Below are positions 45,935 to 54,956 of a DNA stretch of 64,000 nt, piece after piece (position 1 is the first letter of the stretch; the number at the start of each line of letters is the position of its first letter). The DNA is from Sphingobium estronivorans (GTDB lineage: Bacteria > Pseudomonadota > Alphaproteobacteria > Sphingomonadales > Sphingomonadaceae), in NCBI RefSeq assembly GCF_008692605.1, contig NZ_LFCT01000018.1:62001-126000 (forward strand), in the 5' to 3' direction. The notes beneath the pieces are model-generated. The model was not told where the DNA came from. It made no database searches and saw only the letters and a program-made list of their open reading frames with translations. A program made the position numbers and the translations under genes.

Positions 45935-46198
45935 ATGGAAGACAGGAGCCGCAACGAGCGCGTCGTCCCGACGAAACAGACGCGCGATCCCAATATTTCC
46001 ACCGAAAATCAGCCGGAAGGCGCCGCGCGCCGGCCAAGCGATACATTGGACCGCGAACCTGACCGCGATCCCCAGAGCGGCGCGCCCATTCCCTCCAACT
46101 ACGATCCCGCGACGATGACGCGGCGGGGCGAGGAAGACGACAGCCGCGTAGGCCGGGAAGGCGCGGGGGCGATGGGGCGGCAAGGAGATGAGAAATGA
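45935..46198 (+). CDS. Small hydrophilic hypothetical protein
   Basis: About 87 residues, highly charged and Pro/Arg/Asp-rich, without hydrophobic segments. It lies 21 bp after the hemerythrin gene, and its stop overlaps the next start by four bases, so it is part of the operon. Function unknown; the composition fits a disordered stress protein. Confidence 0.7.
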   Translation: MEDRSRNERVVPTKQTRDPNISTENQPEGAARRPSDTLDREPDRDPQSGAPIPSNYDPATMTRRGEEDDSRVGREGAGAMGRQGDEK

Positions 46199-46386
46199 CC
46201 GATAAGGAAAAGGATATGCCGGAGCAGTCCGGCACGGGCGGTGGGAATGTCGCGCGCGACATCGGCTCCCGTGACGAGGAAAAATCGGCGACCGGGGCTG
46301 ACCCTGAACCCACTCGAGTGACCAAACAGGACAAGGTGCAACCGGATACCGGAACCCAATCAGATCATGAGGGGGCGCAGCGCTGA
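46195..46386 (+). CDS. Small hydrophilic hypothetical protein
   Basis: About 63 residues, polar throughout (EKDMPEQSGTGGGN, QDKVQPDTGTQ). The ATGA overlap with the previous gene and the 6-bp gap to the CinA-like gene show it is within the operon. Function unknown. Confidence 0.65.
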   Translation: MTDKEKDMPEQSGTGGGNVARDIGSRDEEKSATGADPEPTRVTKQDKVQPDTGTQSDHEGAQR

Positions 46387-46392
46387 GCCATC

Positions 46393-46914
46393 ATGGAAGG
46401 CCCAGCGGAAACCCTGTCCCCCGCGCTGCCTAATGAAGTCGAGCGAGACGCGGAACGCCTGCTCAGGGCCAGTTGCGAGCGCCAGCTGAAACTGGGCACT
46501 GCCGAAAGCTGTACCGGCGGTCTACTCGCGTCGCTCCTCACCGATGTGGAGGGGGCAAGTCACGCCTTCGAGCGGGGCTTTGTCGTTTATAGTGAGGAGG
46601 CAAAGTGCGAATTGCTGGGCATCGCCAAGGATCGCATCGACAGGTGCGGCGCGGTCAGCCGGGAAGTCGCCATTGCCATGGCCAAGGGGGCGTTGCAGGG
46701 CTCCCACGCCGATATCGTCCTGGCCGTCACCGGCTATGCAGGAGCAGCGCCCGTCGGCGAAGAAGCCGGGCTGGTCCATCTGGCCTGCGCCCGCCGCGGC
46801 GGTGCGATCGAGCATCTGGAGATGCATTACGGCGACATCGGGCGCGGTCCGATCAGGATCGCCACGATCCGGACAGCCCTCAAAATGATGATGGATGCTT
46901 TAGGTCATGACTGA
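46393..46914 (+). CDS. pncC: CinA C-terminal-domain protein (NMN amidase, PncC-like)
   Basis: About 173 residues. It has TAESCTGGLLAS with the catalytic serine region, VVYSEEAKCELLG, GAVSREVAIAMA and VTGYAGAAPVGEEAGLVHLA. The loop normally reading GxAGPxGG is shortened here. PncC deamidates nicotinamide mononucleotide to nicotinate mononucleotide, feeding NAD re-synthesis. The stop overlaps the NAD synthetase start by eight bases. Confidence 0.82.
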   Translation: MEGPAETLSPALPNEVERDAERLLRASCERQLKLGTAESCTGGLLASLLTDVEGASHAFERGFVVYSEEAKCELLGIAKDRIDRCGAVSREVAIAMAKGALQGSHADIVLAVTGYAGAAPVGEEAGLVHLACARRGGAIEHLEMHYGDIGRGPIRIATIRTALKMMMDALGHD

Positions 46915-48961
46915 ACCCTTCCAGTCCCTTCGCCGGCATGGCCTGGTGCGGGTAGCCGCCGCAACCCCGGCTGCCAGCGTCGCGGACGTCGGGGCCAATG
47001 CCAAAGCGATACTCGATCTGGCTCGCCCGGCTCAGGATGCGGGCGCCGATCTCATCGTCTACCCGGGACTCTGCCTGTCCTCCTACGCCATAGACGACCT
47101 TCATCTTCAAGAGACACTGCTGGACCGGGTCGAAGCGGAGATCGACCGGTTGTGCGAGGCCAGCGTAGACCTGCCCGTCCTGTTGGTCGGTGCGCCAATC
47201 CGATACGGCGCGCGGCTCTATAATTGCGCGCTGGCGATAGCGGGCGGCAAAGTGCTGGGCGTGGTGCCTAAAAGCTACCTGCCCAACTATCGCGAATATT
47301 ATGAGAAGCGCTGGTTCGCGCCCGGAGTTGGCATGCAGGGGCTGGAGATCATCCTAGCCGGCCGCCGCGCGCCGTTTGGCACTGACCTCCTGTTCGCGGC
47401 GGACGACATGGCGGATTTCATCTTTCATATGGAAATCTGCGAGGATGTCTGGGGGCCGCTGCCGCCCTCCACCTTCGGGGCGCTGGCGGGCGCGTTGATC
47501 CTCTGCAACCTGTCGGCATCCAACATCACCATCGGCAAGGCGCGGGACCGGCATCTGCTCGCGGCGGCCCAATCGGCGCGCTGCCTTGCAGCCTATGCCT
47601 ATTCCGCGGCGGGCGTGGGCGAAAGCACGACCGACCTTGCCTGGGACGGGCAGGCGATGGTGCATGAAATGGGCGAGTTGCTGATCGAGTCCACTCGTTT
47701 TGGCGACGAGCCCGAAATCATCTATGCCGATGTCGATGTGCAGCGATTGCGGCTCGAACGCATGCGTAACGGCACCTTTCATGACAATGCGGCGGCGTCG
47801 GGCTATCCCGAACGACGGTTTCGCACCATTGGTTTTCCTTGCCGCCCGCCTGCGCAAGATGACAGGCTTTATCGAACCGTCCGCCGCTTCCCGTTCGTGC
47901 CTGCCGATCCGCTGCGCCTCGACGCCGATTGCTATGAAGCTTTCAACATCCAGGTGGAGGGGCTCGTCACCCGCTTCCGCGCGACAGCGGGCCGGCATTT
48001 CGTGATCGGGGTCTCGGGCGGTCTCGATTCTACCCATGCGCTGATCGTCGCTGCCAAGGCGTGCGATCGGCTGGGCCTGCCGCGGTCTTCGATACTGGGC
48101 TATACCATGCCCGGCTTTGCGACCGGCGAACATACCAGGTCCAACGCCTGGGCGCTGATGCGGGCGCTGGGCGTCGCCGGAGAAGAAATCGACATCCGCC
48201 CGGCCGCCATGCAGATGCTCAAGGACATGGACCATCCTTATGCAAGGGGCGAGCCGGTTTATGACATCGCCTTCGAAAATGTGCAGGCGGGCCTCCGCAC
48301 CGATTATCTATTCCGTCTGGCCAATCGTCATGGTGGCTTCGTGGTCGGAACGGGCGATCTGTCCGAACTGGCGCTGGGCTGGTGCACCTATGGCGTGGGC
48401 GACCAGATGAGCCATTATAGCGTGAACAGCGGCGTCCCCAAGACGCTGATGCAATATCTGATCCGCTGGTGCATCGCGACCGATCAGTTCGACGCCCCGA
48501 CCAAGGCGATCCTGTCCGCTATCCTGGACACGGAAATCTCGCCCGAATTGGTGCCGGCCGACTCCAGCGGCGCGATGCAGAGCACCGAAAGCCGCGTGGG
48601 CCCCTATGCGCTCAATGATTTCTTCCTGCATCATATTGTGCGTGCGGGCCTGCCGCCGTCGAAGGTCGCCTTCCTCGCCTGGCATGCCTGGCGTGACCCT
48701 GCCAAGGGGGATTGGCCGCCCGGCTATCCCGATAGCGCGAAACTGGCTTACGATCTCCCCACCATCCGCCACTGGCTGGAAAATTTTCTGTTCCGCTTCT
48801 TCACGATCAGCCAGTTCAAGCGGTCCGCTTTGCCCAACGGTCCCAAGGTGTCAGCGGGCGGGGCGCTCTCTCCTCGCGGTGACTGGCGGGCGCCATCGGA
48901 TTCCACCGCAACCCTTTGGCTGGAGGAACTGGCGGCGGCTTTCCCAGCCGACGAGAAATAA
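46907..48961 (+). CDS. nadE: NAD+ synthase, glutamine-hydrolysing type
   Basis: About 684 residues: an N-terminal nitrilase-like glutaminase domain (1-300) and a C-terminal synthetase with the PP-loop SGGLDSTHAL near residue 370. In the glutaminase triad the Lys (VPKSYLPNY) and Cys (MEICEDVWG) are present, but the glutamate of the usual PEL motif is Gly54 (codon 47066-47068, GGA). Ammonia-dependent synthesis should remain possible. It completes the pyridine-nucleotide salvage begun by the PncC-like gene. Confidence 0.92.
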   Translation: MTEPFQSLRRHGLVRVAAATPAASVADVGANAKAILDLARPAQDAGADLIVYPGLCLSSYAIDDLHLQETLLDRVEAEIDRLCEASVDLPVLLVGAPIRYGARLYNCALAIAGGKVLGVVPKSYLPNYREYYEKRWFAPGVGMQGLEIILAGRRAPFGTDLLFAADDMADFIFHMEICEDVWGPLPPSTFGALAGALILCNLSASNITIGKARDRHLLAAAQSARCLAAYAYSAAGVGESTTDLAWDGQAMVHEMGELLIESTRFGDEPEIIYADVDVQRLRLERMRNGTFHDNAAASGYPERRFRTIGFPCRPPAQDDRLYRTVRRFPFVPADPLRLDADCYEAFNIQVEGLVTRFRATAGRHFVIGVSGGLDSTHALIVAAKACDRLGLPRSSILGYTMPGFATGEHTRSNAWALMRALGVAGEEIDIRPAAMQMLKDMDHPYARGEPVYDIAFENVQAGLRTDYLFRLANRHGGFVVGTGDLSELALGWCTYGVGDQMSHYSVNSGVPKTLMQYLIRWCIATDQFDAPTKAILSAILDTEISPELVPADSSGAMQSTESRVGPYALNDFFLHHIVRAGLPPSKVAFLAWHAWRDPAKGDWPPGYPDSAKLAYDLPTIRHWLENFLFRFFTISQFKRSALPNGPKVSAGGALSPRGDWRAPSDSTATLWLEELAAAFPADEK

Positions 48962-49375
48962 TTGTCCCGCGACGCGACTAGATGGCCTTGAACGGTTTCG
49001 AACAGGCGCACCCTGCCCCGTGCTCGGCGACAATCCGCATCGGTCTTCCGGCGGCTCACAGCGCTCTACTGAAATGTTTTTCCAGCCAAATGGAAGCACG
49101 CCGGGCGCGGCGACCCCCATGTGTATAGTTCCTCCCCGATTATGTCCAACCCCGACAAGCCAACATTGGACGGCTGAAAAACGGCGGCTTTTCAACATTA
49201 GATGCTCCAGATTCGGCTGAGAAAAAATCCCAGCCCCAGTCAGAGCCGTCGTTTTGTGATGTTATCTGGGTGTCCGGTTACAGGACCACCCAGATTGAGT
49301 TGGGGCGGCTAGAAATTGCGCCTGACAGACGCGAATGGAGTCTGGCTCCTCGCAGACGCGAGGAGTCAGCCGACT
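48962..49375. other. 414-bp intergenic stretch
   Basis: No gene recognised. It contains a hairpin at 49264-49295 (arms ATCTGGGTG and CACCCAGAT) next to the tyrosine recombinase gene and a smaller TGAAAA/TTTTCA hairpin near 49168. Confidence 0.45.
49264..49295. other. Hairpin beside the recombinase gene
   Basis: Nine-base arms plus an inner TCC/GGA with one bulged base. It may be a terminator or a recombination-site structure; no poly-T. Confidence 0.35.
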
Positions 49376-50008
49376 TCAAATTTCCGTACCTTCTGCCAGA
49401 GTCAGAGCGTCCTCCACATCCACGCCGAGATATCTGACCGTGCTTTCAATCTTCGTATGGCCCAGCAGAATCTGGACCGCGCGGAGGTTTCCAGTCGCCT
49501 TGTAAATGATCGATGCCTTTGTTCTCCTCAGGGAGTGCGTGCCATAATCCTCGCCCGGCAGACCAATGCCCGTCACCCACTCATCCACCAGGCGGGCATA
49601 TTGGCGGGTGCTCATGTGGTTCTTATGATCGGTACGGCTGGGGAAGACGTAATCCTCCAGCGCACCGCCCCTCAGTTCCAACCATCGCAGCAGGCTGGCG
49701 CGGGCATCGTCCATCAGTTCGAACTGAACAGGCCGCCCGGTCTTTTGCTGAACGACGATAGCCCGTGTCCGAATTGTCCGGTCGCAAACGATGTCGCCGA
49801 TCTTGATCTTCACCAGGTCGCAGCCGCGGAGCTTGCTATCGATGGCGAGGTCAAAGAGGGCGCGATCCCGGAGCCGCCCATTTTGATCAAGAAAGAAGCG
49901 GATTGCCCAGATTTGGCGTGGTTTGAGCGCACGCTTTGCACCTACTTTGCGCCCAGTGTTCCACGACACTCGTTCGCGTGCGGCGGGATCAAATTCTGAT
50001 AATCCCAT
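49376..50008 (-). CDS. Compact tyrosine recombinase/integrase
   Basis: About 210 residues. The catalytic set is complete: R61 in LRGCDL, K89 in QKTGRP, H158 and R161 in HSLRRTKAS, H184 in LGHTKIEST and Y193 in VRYLG. It lacks the long N-terminal arm domain of phage integrases. ATG 50008 follows GAGGAG. It probably moves or resolves the surrounding island. Divergent from the Mrr-like gene. Confidence 0.88.
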   Translation of the reverse strand: MGLSEFDPAARERVSWNTGRKVGAKRALKPRQIWAIRFFLDQNGRLRDRALFDLAIDSKLRGCDLVKIKIGDIVCDRTIRTRAIVVQQKTGRPVQFELMDDARASLLRWLELRGGALEDYVFPSRTDHKNHMSTRQYARLVDEWVTGIGLPGEDYGTHSLRRTKASIIYKATGNLRAVQILLGHTKIESTVRYLGVDVEDALTLAEGTEI

Positions 50009-50158
50009 GACACTTCTCCTCGGGCCACAATGGCCCGACAGAAGAACGCTCGAAGGGAGCGACCCTTCCTTGCCGCTCAGCGGCCGAATTCTCATTACCA
50101 AGTGCCGACCGTCGGCTATGCGTTTCAGAAAGTCTGCATCACCGTTAACAGGATTGCC

Positions 50159-50776
50159 ATGCCCGCCGCGACCTCGCTCTCAGAAATGTTCACCGACTGG
50201 GGTGGGTTCGAGCAGTTCGTGGCAGAACTCCACCGCACGGGCTCCGTGAGCGTCGAACATAACGTCACGCTGATCGGAAGGTCGGGCGCTTCACGCCAAA
50301 TTGACGTGCTGGTTCGTCATAAGGAAGGGCTTTACGAGCACCTAATCGTCGTCGAATGCAAGTTCCGCAAATCACCGATCAAGCGCGAGCAGGTCGATGC
50401 CATGGCGACGACAATCCGCGAAGTTGGTGCGTCGCGCGGTGTCATCTTCTCTACGTGCGGTTTTCAGAGCGGTGCGATTCGGGAGGCTGCGCATCAGAAT
50501 ATCAGTCTCTATGTTGTCCGACCGCTAGAAGATGATGAATGGGGCAAGCCGGGCCGACATATCGACCTCTGGCTGCACTTGATCTCGATCTCGATCGGTA
50601 ATTTCAAAGTGCCGGGATCACTGTTGGCCGGACCGCCGCCTAATGGCCCGTTTGCCTTGTCCCTGGATGCAACGAAGGAAGGCCGCTCCTCCAGAACGCC
50701 GCTCAAAATCCTAGCCTCTGTTATTCACCGGAGCGCGAGAGGGGGTTGGCGGGAGTGGCCTAAAGCACTGTTCTGA
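50159..50776 (+). CDS. Mrr-like restriction endonuclease-fold protein, 3' end in IS
   Basis: About 205 residues. The PD-(D/E)xK core is D49 in RQIDVLV, and E66 and K68 in VVECKFR, followed by QVDAMATTIREVGASRGVIFSTCGF, as in Mrr_cat domains. The last residues (from about codon 200) lie inside the IS1380 left end, so the original C-terminus may be lost. The start MPAATSL follows AGGA; the longer frame is unlikely. Confidence 0.78.
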   Translation: MPAATSLSEMFTDWGGFEQFVAELHRTGSVSVEHNVTLIGRSGASRQIDVLVRHKEGLYEHLIVVECKFRKSPIKREQVDAMATTIREVGASRGVIFSTCGFQSGAIREAAHQNISLYVVRPLEDDEWGKPGRHIDLWLHLISISIGNFKVPGSLLAGPPPNGPFALSLDATKEGRSSRTPLKILASVIHRSARGGWREWPKALF

Positions 50777-52205
50777 AGTAGGAAATTGGTTGTCTACGCC
50801 ATCTCCTGTTCAGGACAGAAAATGCCACAAGCCAAACCCGCCGGCAGCGAGGTGAGCGCGCCCCGGTTTTCGTTTCCAGCCATCGGACGCAAGAAAGTGA
50901 GCGCGGCATTCGACGGTGGCCGGTTGACCTCGGACGGCGGCGTTCTGCTGCTGGCACAGGCCGAGCGCGAGATGCGGATTTGCGCGCGGCTCGCCAGCTG
51001 TATTGCCGATCCGCGCGATCCCTCTCGGGTGATCCATGCGCTGGAAGACATCCTGCGGGCGCGGGTTCTGGCGATCTGCTGCGGCTACGAAGATGCCGAC
51101 GACCTCGATGCTCTGCGCGACGATCCTGGCTTCCGCCTGGCGCTGGGCAAGCTGCCGGGCTCCGGCGCGGGCCTTGCCAGTCAGCCGACGATGAGCCGGT
51201 GGGAGAACGCGCCGACCACGCGCGAATTGGCGCGTATGATGGCCGCGATGGTCGGCATTTACTGTGCCAGCTATCCGGTGGCACCCAAGGCGGTGACGCT
51301 GGATATTGATGACACCTGCGACGTCGTTCACGGCTACCAGCAGCTTTCCTTCTGGAACGGGCATCATGGCGAACGCTGCTTCCTGCCGATCCATGTTTAC
51401 GATACCGCGACAGGGCGGCCCGTGGCGATGCTGCTGCGTACCGGGAAGACACCATCGGGCGTTGAGGCGGCCGGGCACATTTGGCGTCTCGTTCGCCAGC
51501 TTCGTCGCCACTGGCCCGAAACGCACATCACCATCCGCGGCGACGGGCATTATGGCAGGCCCGAGGTCATGGCCTTCTGCGAGAAAGCCGGGGTCGATTA
51601 CGTGTTCGGCCTGCCGACCAACGCCGCGCTGCGCGCCGATCCGGTCATCGTCGCTGCCGCCGATGCCTGCGCGGTCAAGCGCGCCGAGGAAGACCGGGTG
51701 GCCCTGCGCCACTATGCCGAAACCCGCTACGGCGCGAAGAGTTGGAAATGCCAGCGCCGGGTCGTTGCCCGGATTGAAGCCAGCATGCTTGGCATAGACA
51801 TCCGCTATGTCGTCACCTCGCTGGCAGACGGCTCGGCCGAACATGTCTACGACACGCTGTACTGCGCCCGTGGTCAGGCCGAAAATCTGATCAAGATGCA
51901 CAAGACCCAGCTCGCCAGCGATCGCGCCTCGTGCTGCTCGGCCAACGCCAACCAAATGCGGCTGATCCTGCATACCGCGGCCTACTGGCTGATGTGGCGC
52001 ATCCAGCAGGCAATCCCCAAGACAACCGCGCTCGCCGTTGCTGAGTTCGCCACCTTGCGCTTGCGGCTGCTCAAGGTCACCGCCCGCGTCATCGAAACCG
52101 CCACACGCATTCGCATCGCGTTCGCGTCAGCTTGCCCCGAGGCCAGCACGTTTCAAACCGTTGCCGCCGCCTTCAGGCCGCTCCACACCTTAAAGACACA
52201 GAACA
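50759..52205 (+). mobile_element. IS1380-family insertion sequence, right end degraded
   Basis: The left end starts CCTAAAGCACTGTTCTG, fitting the CCT terminus of this family. The right terminus should read CAGAACA followed by GTGCTTTAGG, but only CAGAACA (52199-52205) is seen. No target duplication is visible, so the right side was probably rearranged after insertion. The right boundary is estimated. Confidence 0.7.
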
Positions 52206-52348
52206 TGACGTCAACGAACCAACCTCACACATTTTCGCAAATGTCAGAAGGCGGTCATCGGGCTGGGTGGTCAGCCAATCAACGTATAGCGGTGTCGAAC
52301 AGTTTTCGTGCAGCGTCCAAATCGGAAAGGTTGTCCTTAGTCCACTGA
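50822..52348 (+). CDS. IS1380-family transposase (read-through at the 3' end)
   Basis: About 508 residues. The DDE-type core includes TLDIDDTCD, IRGDGHYGRPEVM and ARGQAENLIK. Typical members stop after a segment like AAAFRPL near nt 52190; here the frame runs on for about 50 residues of sequence that belongs to the flank, overlapping the 3' end of the HxlR gene on the other strand. Activity of the element is doubtful because of the missing right end. Confidence 0.88.
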   Translation: MPQAKPAGSEVSAPRFSFPAIGRKKVSAAFDGGRLTSDGGVLLLAQAEREMRICARLASCIADPRDPSRVIHALEDILRARVLAICCGYEDADDLDALRDDPGFRLALGKLPGSGAGLASQPTMSRWENAPTTRELARMMAAMVGIYCASYPVAPKAVTLDIDDTCDVVHGYQQLSFWNGHHGERCFLPIHVYDTATGRPVAMLLRTGKTPSGVEAAGHIWRLVRQLRRHWPETHITIRGDGHYGRPEVMAFCEKAGVDYVFGLPTNAALRADPVIVAAADACAVKRAEEDRVALRHYAETRYGAKSWKCQRRVVARIEASMLGIDIRYVVTSLADGSAEHVYDTLYCARGQAENLIKMHKTQLASDRASCCSANANQMRLILHTAAYWLMWRIQQAIPKTTALAVAEFATLRLRLLKVTARVIETATRIRIAFASACPEASTFQTVAAAFRPLHTLKTQNMTSTNQPHTFSQMSEGGHRAGWSANQRIAVSNSFRAASKSERLSLVH

Positions 52349-52638
52349 CACATAATGCGGGCGGTCTGAAGGAATGAGCGCCCCAGGCCTGTCAGTGCAT
52401 ATTCGACCTGCGGTGGAGCTGTCGGCAAGACAGAACGGTTAACCATGCCAAAGCGTTCCAACTCCCGCAAGGTTTGTGTCAGCATCTTCTGGCTGATGGG
52501 GGCCGCGCGGCGCCGCAATTCGGAGAAACGAAGCGGACCATCGTCTAGCGTATAAACCAGAAGCAGCGACCATTTATTGCCCACAAGGTCCATGATCTCC
52601 AGCGTCAACGCCTGATAGCCTATTTCCGTCATGCTCAT
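52279..52638 (-). CDS. HxlR-family transcriptional regulator
   Basis: About 119 residues. VGNKWSLLLVYTLDDGPLRFSELRRR, ISQKMLTQTLRELE and VEYALTGLGRS are the winged-helix core. It is divergent from the SDR gene at 52749 and most likely controls that operon. The 3' end overlaps the read-through of the transposase. HxlR proteins often respond to aldehydes or electrophiles. Confidence 0.87.
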   Translation of the reverse strand: MSMTEIGYQALTLEIMDLVGNKWSLLLVYTLDDGPLRFSELRRRAAPISQKMLTQTLRELERFGMVNRSVLPTAPPQVEYALTGLGRSFLQTARIMCQWTKDNLSDLDAARKLFDTAIR

Positions 52639-52748
52639 CCCTTGGTTACCTCGAGGAAATCTTCACACTAAAAGGTGCCTGATTGCCGATGGAAACTACC
52701 TAGCATATAAATCAAAAAAATACGAATCTTGATGTTAGGAGAATTGTC

Positions 52749-53576
52749 TTGATCGACTTTGCGGGGAAAATTGCCCTTATAACTGGCGGCGGCGTCGGAA
52801 TTGGTCGGGCGACATGTGAGGCATTCGCCAACGCGAACGCCACCGTCGTCACCATCGAGAAGGATGCCGCTCGAGCCGACGACCTACGAGCCGTGCTAGG
52901 CGACGATCATCTCGTTTTTAATGGGGACGTTACCGTTCAGGCCGATGTCGACGCACTGGCAAGCATGATTACAGAGCGGTTCGGTGGTCTCGATGTTCTT
53001 GTCAACAATGTCGGCGATTTCCTGCAGATCGTGAAACGATTTGAGGATCATAGCGACGAAGATATTGAGCGCCTCTACGCCGTCAACATGCGCCAGATCT
53101 TCTCGGTCTCGCGTGCCATGATCCCGTTGATCCGCAAGCGTGGCGCCGGTGGCAGCATTGTCAGCGTCTCGTCGATCGAGGGATTTCGCGGCATCCCGTT
53201 CAACTGCGTATATTCCACGTTCAAAACAGGTCTCACCGGTTTCACCAAGAGCCTCGCGCTCGATCTCGCGTCAGAGGGAATTCGGGTGAACCTGATTGCG
53301 CCCGAAACGACGGACACGCCGCAAGTTGCCATCAGCCAATATATAAAGCCGGAATATAAAGACTCGATCAAACAATGGATTCCGCTGGGCCGTTTCGGCA
53401 CTCCGGAAGACATGGCAGGCGCCATTCTCTTTCTCGCAAGTCCGCTCGCGGCATGGATGACCGGCGCGGCGCTCAATATCGATGGCGGCGCACTGGCCGC
53501 GGCCGGCTGGTATCGTTCCGCCGAGGGCAAATGGACAAACGTGCCGGTGATTCCCACCGATGGCCTCATTTTCTGA
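52749..53576 (+). CDS. SDR family oxidoreductase
   Basis: About 275 residues. TGGGVGIG, VNNVGDF and catalytic YSTFK are present, with a C-terminal tail past the usual NIDGG. The TTG start at 52749 follows TAGGAG by eight bases. First gene of an operon of SDR, SnoaL-like, SDR and epimerase genes under probable HxlR control. Confidence 0.87.
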   Translation: MIDFAGKIALITGGGVGIGRATCEAFANANATVVTIEKDAARADDLRAVLGDDHLVFNGDVTVQADVDALASMITERFGGLDVLVNNVGDFLQIVKRFEDHSDEDIERLYAVNMRQIFSVSRAMIPLIRKRGAGGSIVSVSSIEGFRGIPFNCVYSTFKTGLTGFTKSLALDLASEGIRVNLIAPETTDTPQVAISQYIKPEYKDSIKQWIPLGRFGTPEDMAGAILFLASPLAAWMTGAALNIDGGALAAAGWYRSAEGKWTNVPVIPTDGLIF

Positions 53577-53631
53577 AGCCCTTTGTGAAAGGGTTTGGCC
53601 GTTTGGATACCGCTCGAAAAAGGAGAGGGAT

Positions 53632-54084
53632 ATGATTAGAGAACAGGAAGACATGATAAGCCCGCAGGACGTCCTTGCGCTGCGCCGCACGGCCGAACTC
53701 TATGCCCGAGGCGCCGACCGCCGCTGCGCCGAGGACTGGCTTGCAACGATGGATCAGGACATTGAGATCACCGGCCCCGGTTTTTCCTTCAAGGGGCGCG
53801 AGGCGGCCCTCGGTTCGCTCGTCACGCTGGGGCAGATGTTCAAGTCCACGCGTCACATCGTCCACAATCAACTCGTCGAGATCGACGGTGATCATGCGTC
53901 GGGCGAAACCTATGCCACGGCCGAACATCGCATGGCTGGAGAAGGCGGCGATGTGCTTCTGTGCTGGGCGATCCGCTATCAGGACGAGTGGCGCCGTGAA
54001 GCCGGCCAGTGGCGCTTCACCCGTCGGGATTTGATTTTGGATTGGGAAGAGCTGCGCCCTTTGAAGACGGAGAATGCGATATGA
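53632..54084 (+). CDS. SnoaL/NTF2-like protein
   Basis: About 150 residues of the cone-shaped alpha+beta barrel family: an N-terminal helix (DVLALRRTAELYARGADRR), a TGPGFSFKGREAA turn, and TRHIVHNQLVEIDGD strands ending QWRFTRRDLILDWEE. Members include ketosteroid isomerases and cyclases; the reaction is unknown. ATG 53632 follows GGAGAGG. Overlaps the next SDR start by four bases. Confidence 0.82.
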   Translation: MIREQEDMISPQDVLALRRTAELYARGADRRCAEDWLATMDQDIEITGPGFSFKGREAALGSLVTLGQMFKSTRHIVHNQLVEIDGDHASGETYATAEHRMAGEGGDVLLCWAIRYQDEWRREAGQWRFTRRDLILDWEELRPLKTENAI

Positions 54085-54917
54085 ACGGCGCCCTTTCCTG
54101 TAAGACCGCAGCCATTACCGGCGCGACCGGCGCCATCGCTACAGCTTCGGCCAAGCTTCTTGCGCGGGACGGGGCGCATGTTGCACTCATGGCGCGGCGG
54201 CAGGAAGGATTGGAACAGGCAGCAGCGGAAATCCGCGCCGCCGTGCCGGATGCAGCCCTCACCCTGATCATGGCCGATTGCTCCGATGAAACCGACGTCA
54301 AGTCCGCGCTGGAACAGGCTCACGCCGTCGCCGGGCGTCTGGACGTGATCTTTTCCACGATGGGCGGCGGCGGGTTCAAGCCGTTCATGATGATCGAGCC
54401 GCAAAACTTGCGCGACGAGTTCGAAGCAAACGTCGTTTCGGCATTCATCGCCATTCGCCACGGCGCTCCGCTGATGAAAAGCGGTGGCTCGATCATCCTC
54501 ACCTCGTCCACTTCGGCGCACATGCCCTTCCCTTATCTTGGCGGCTATCATGTGGCCAAGGCGGCGGTGGAAGGACTGATGCGCGCCGCGGCAGAAGAAC
54601 TGGGCGCGGCCGGCATTCGCGTGAACGCCATCCGTCCTGGCATGACGCGTTCGCACGGAACCGGCCCGATGTTCGACGACAGTCGGATGCTGGAGCCTTT
54701 CCTGGCCGAATATCCGCTCGGCCGCCTTGGCGAAGCGGACGACATCGCAGGCGCGGTGCGCTTCCTGGCAGGTCCGGAAAGCGGCTGGATGACGGGGCAA
54801 AGCTTCGCCATCGATGGTGGTAACGAACTGCGCAAGAACCCCGACCTGACCCCTATGGTCGAAGCGATCTTTGGCGTCGATGCGGTCGAGGCTGCGCGCG
54901 CTGCAAAACCACTCTGA
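54081..54917 (+). CDS. SDR family oxidoreductase
   Basis: About 278 residues. The cofactor loop is TGATGAIA (in place of TGxxxGIG), the usual NNAG reads STMGG, and the catalytic YHVAK is intact. It belongs to the same operon and may act on the product of the SDR at 52749. Confidence 0.85.
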   Translation: MNGALSCKTAAITGATGAIATASAKLLARDGAHVALMARRQEGLEQAAAEIRAAVPDAALTLIMADCSDETDVKSALEQAHAVAGRLDVIFSTMGGGGFKPFMMIEPQNLRDEFEANVVSAFIAIRHGAPLMKSGGSIILTSSTSAHMPFPYLGGYHVAKAAVEGLMRAAAEELGAAGIRVNAIRPGMTRSHGTGPMFDDSRMLEPFLAEYPLGRLGEADDIAGAVRFLAGPESGWMTGQSFAIDGGNELRKNPDLTPMVEAIFGVDAVEAARAAKPL

Positions 54918-54956
54918 AATCTTCCACGCAATCACGCAAAAAAGAAAGAAAATTAG

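Noticed and set aside
49316-49999. A 227-codon plus-strand frame
   Set aside because: It is antisense to the tyrosine recombinase, which has the full catalytic set.
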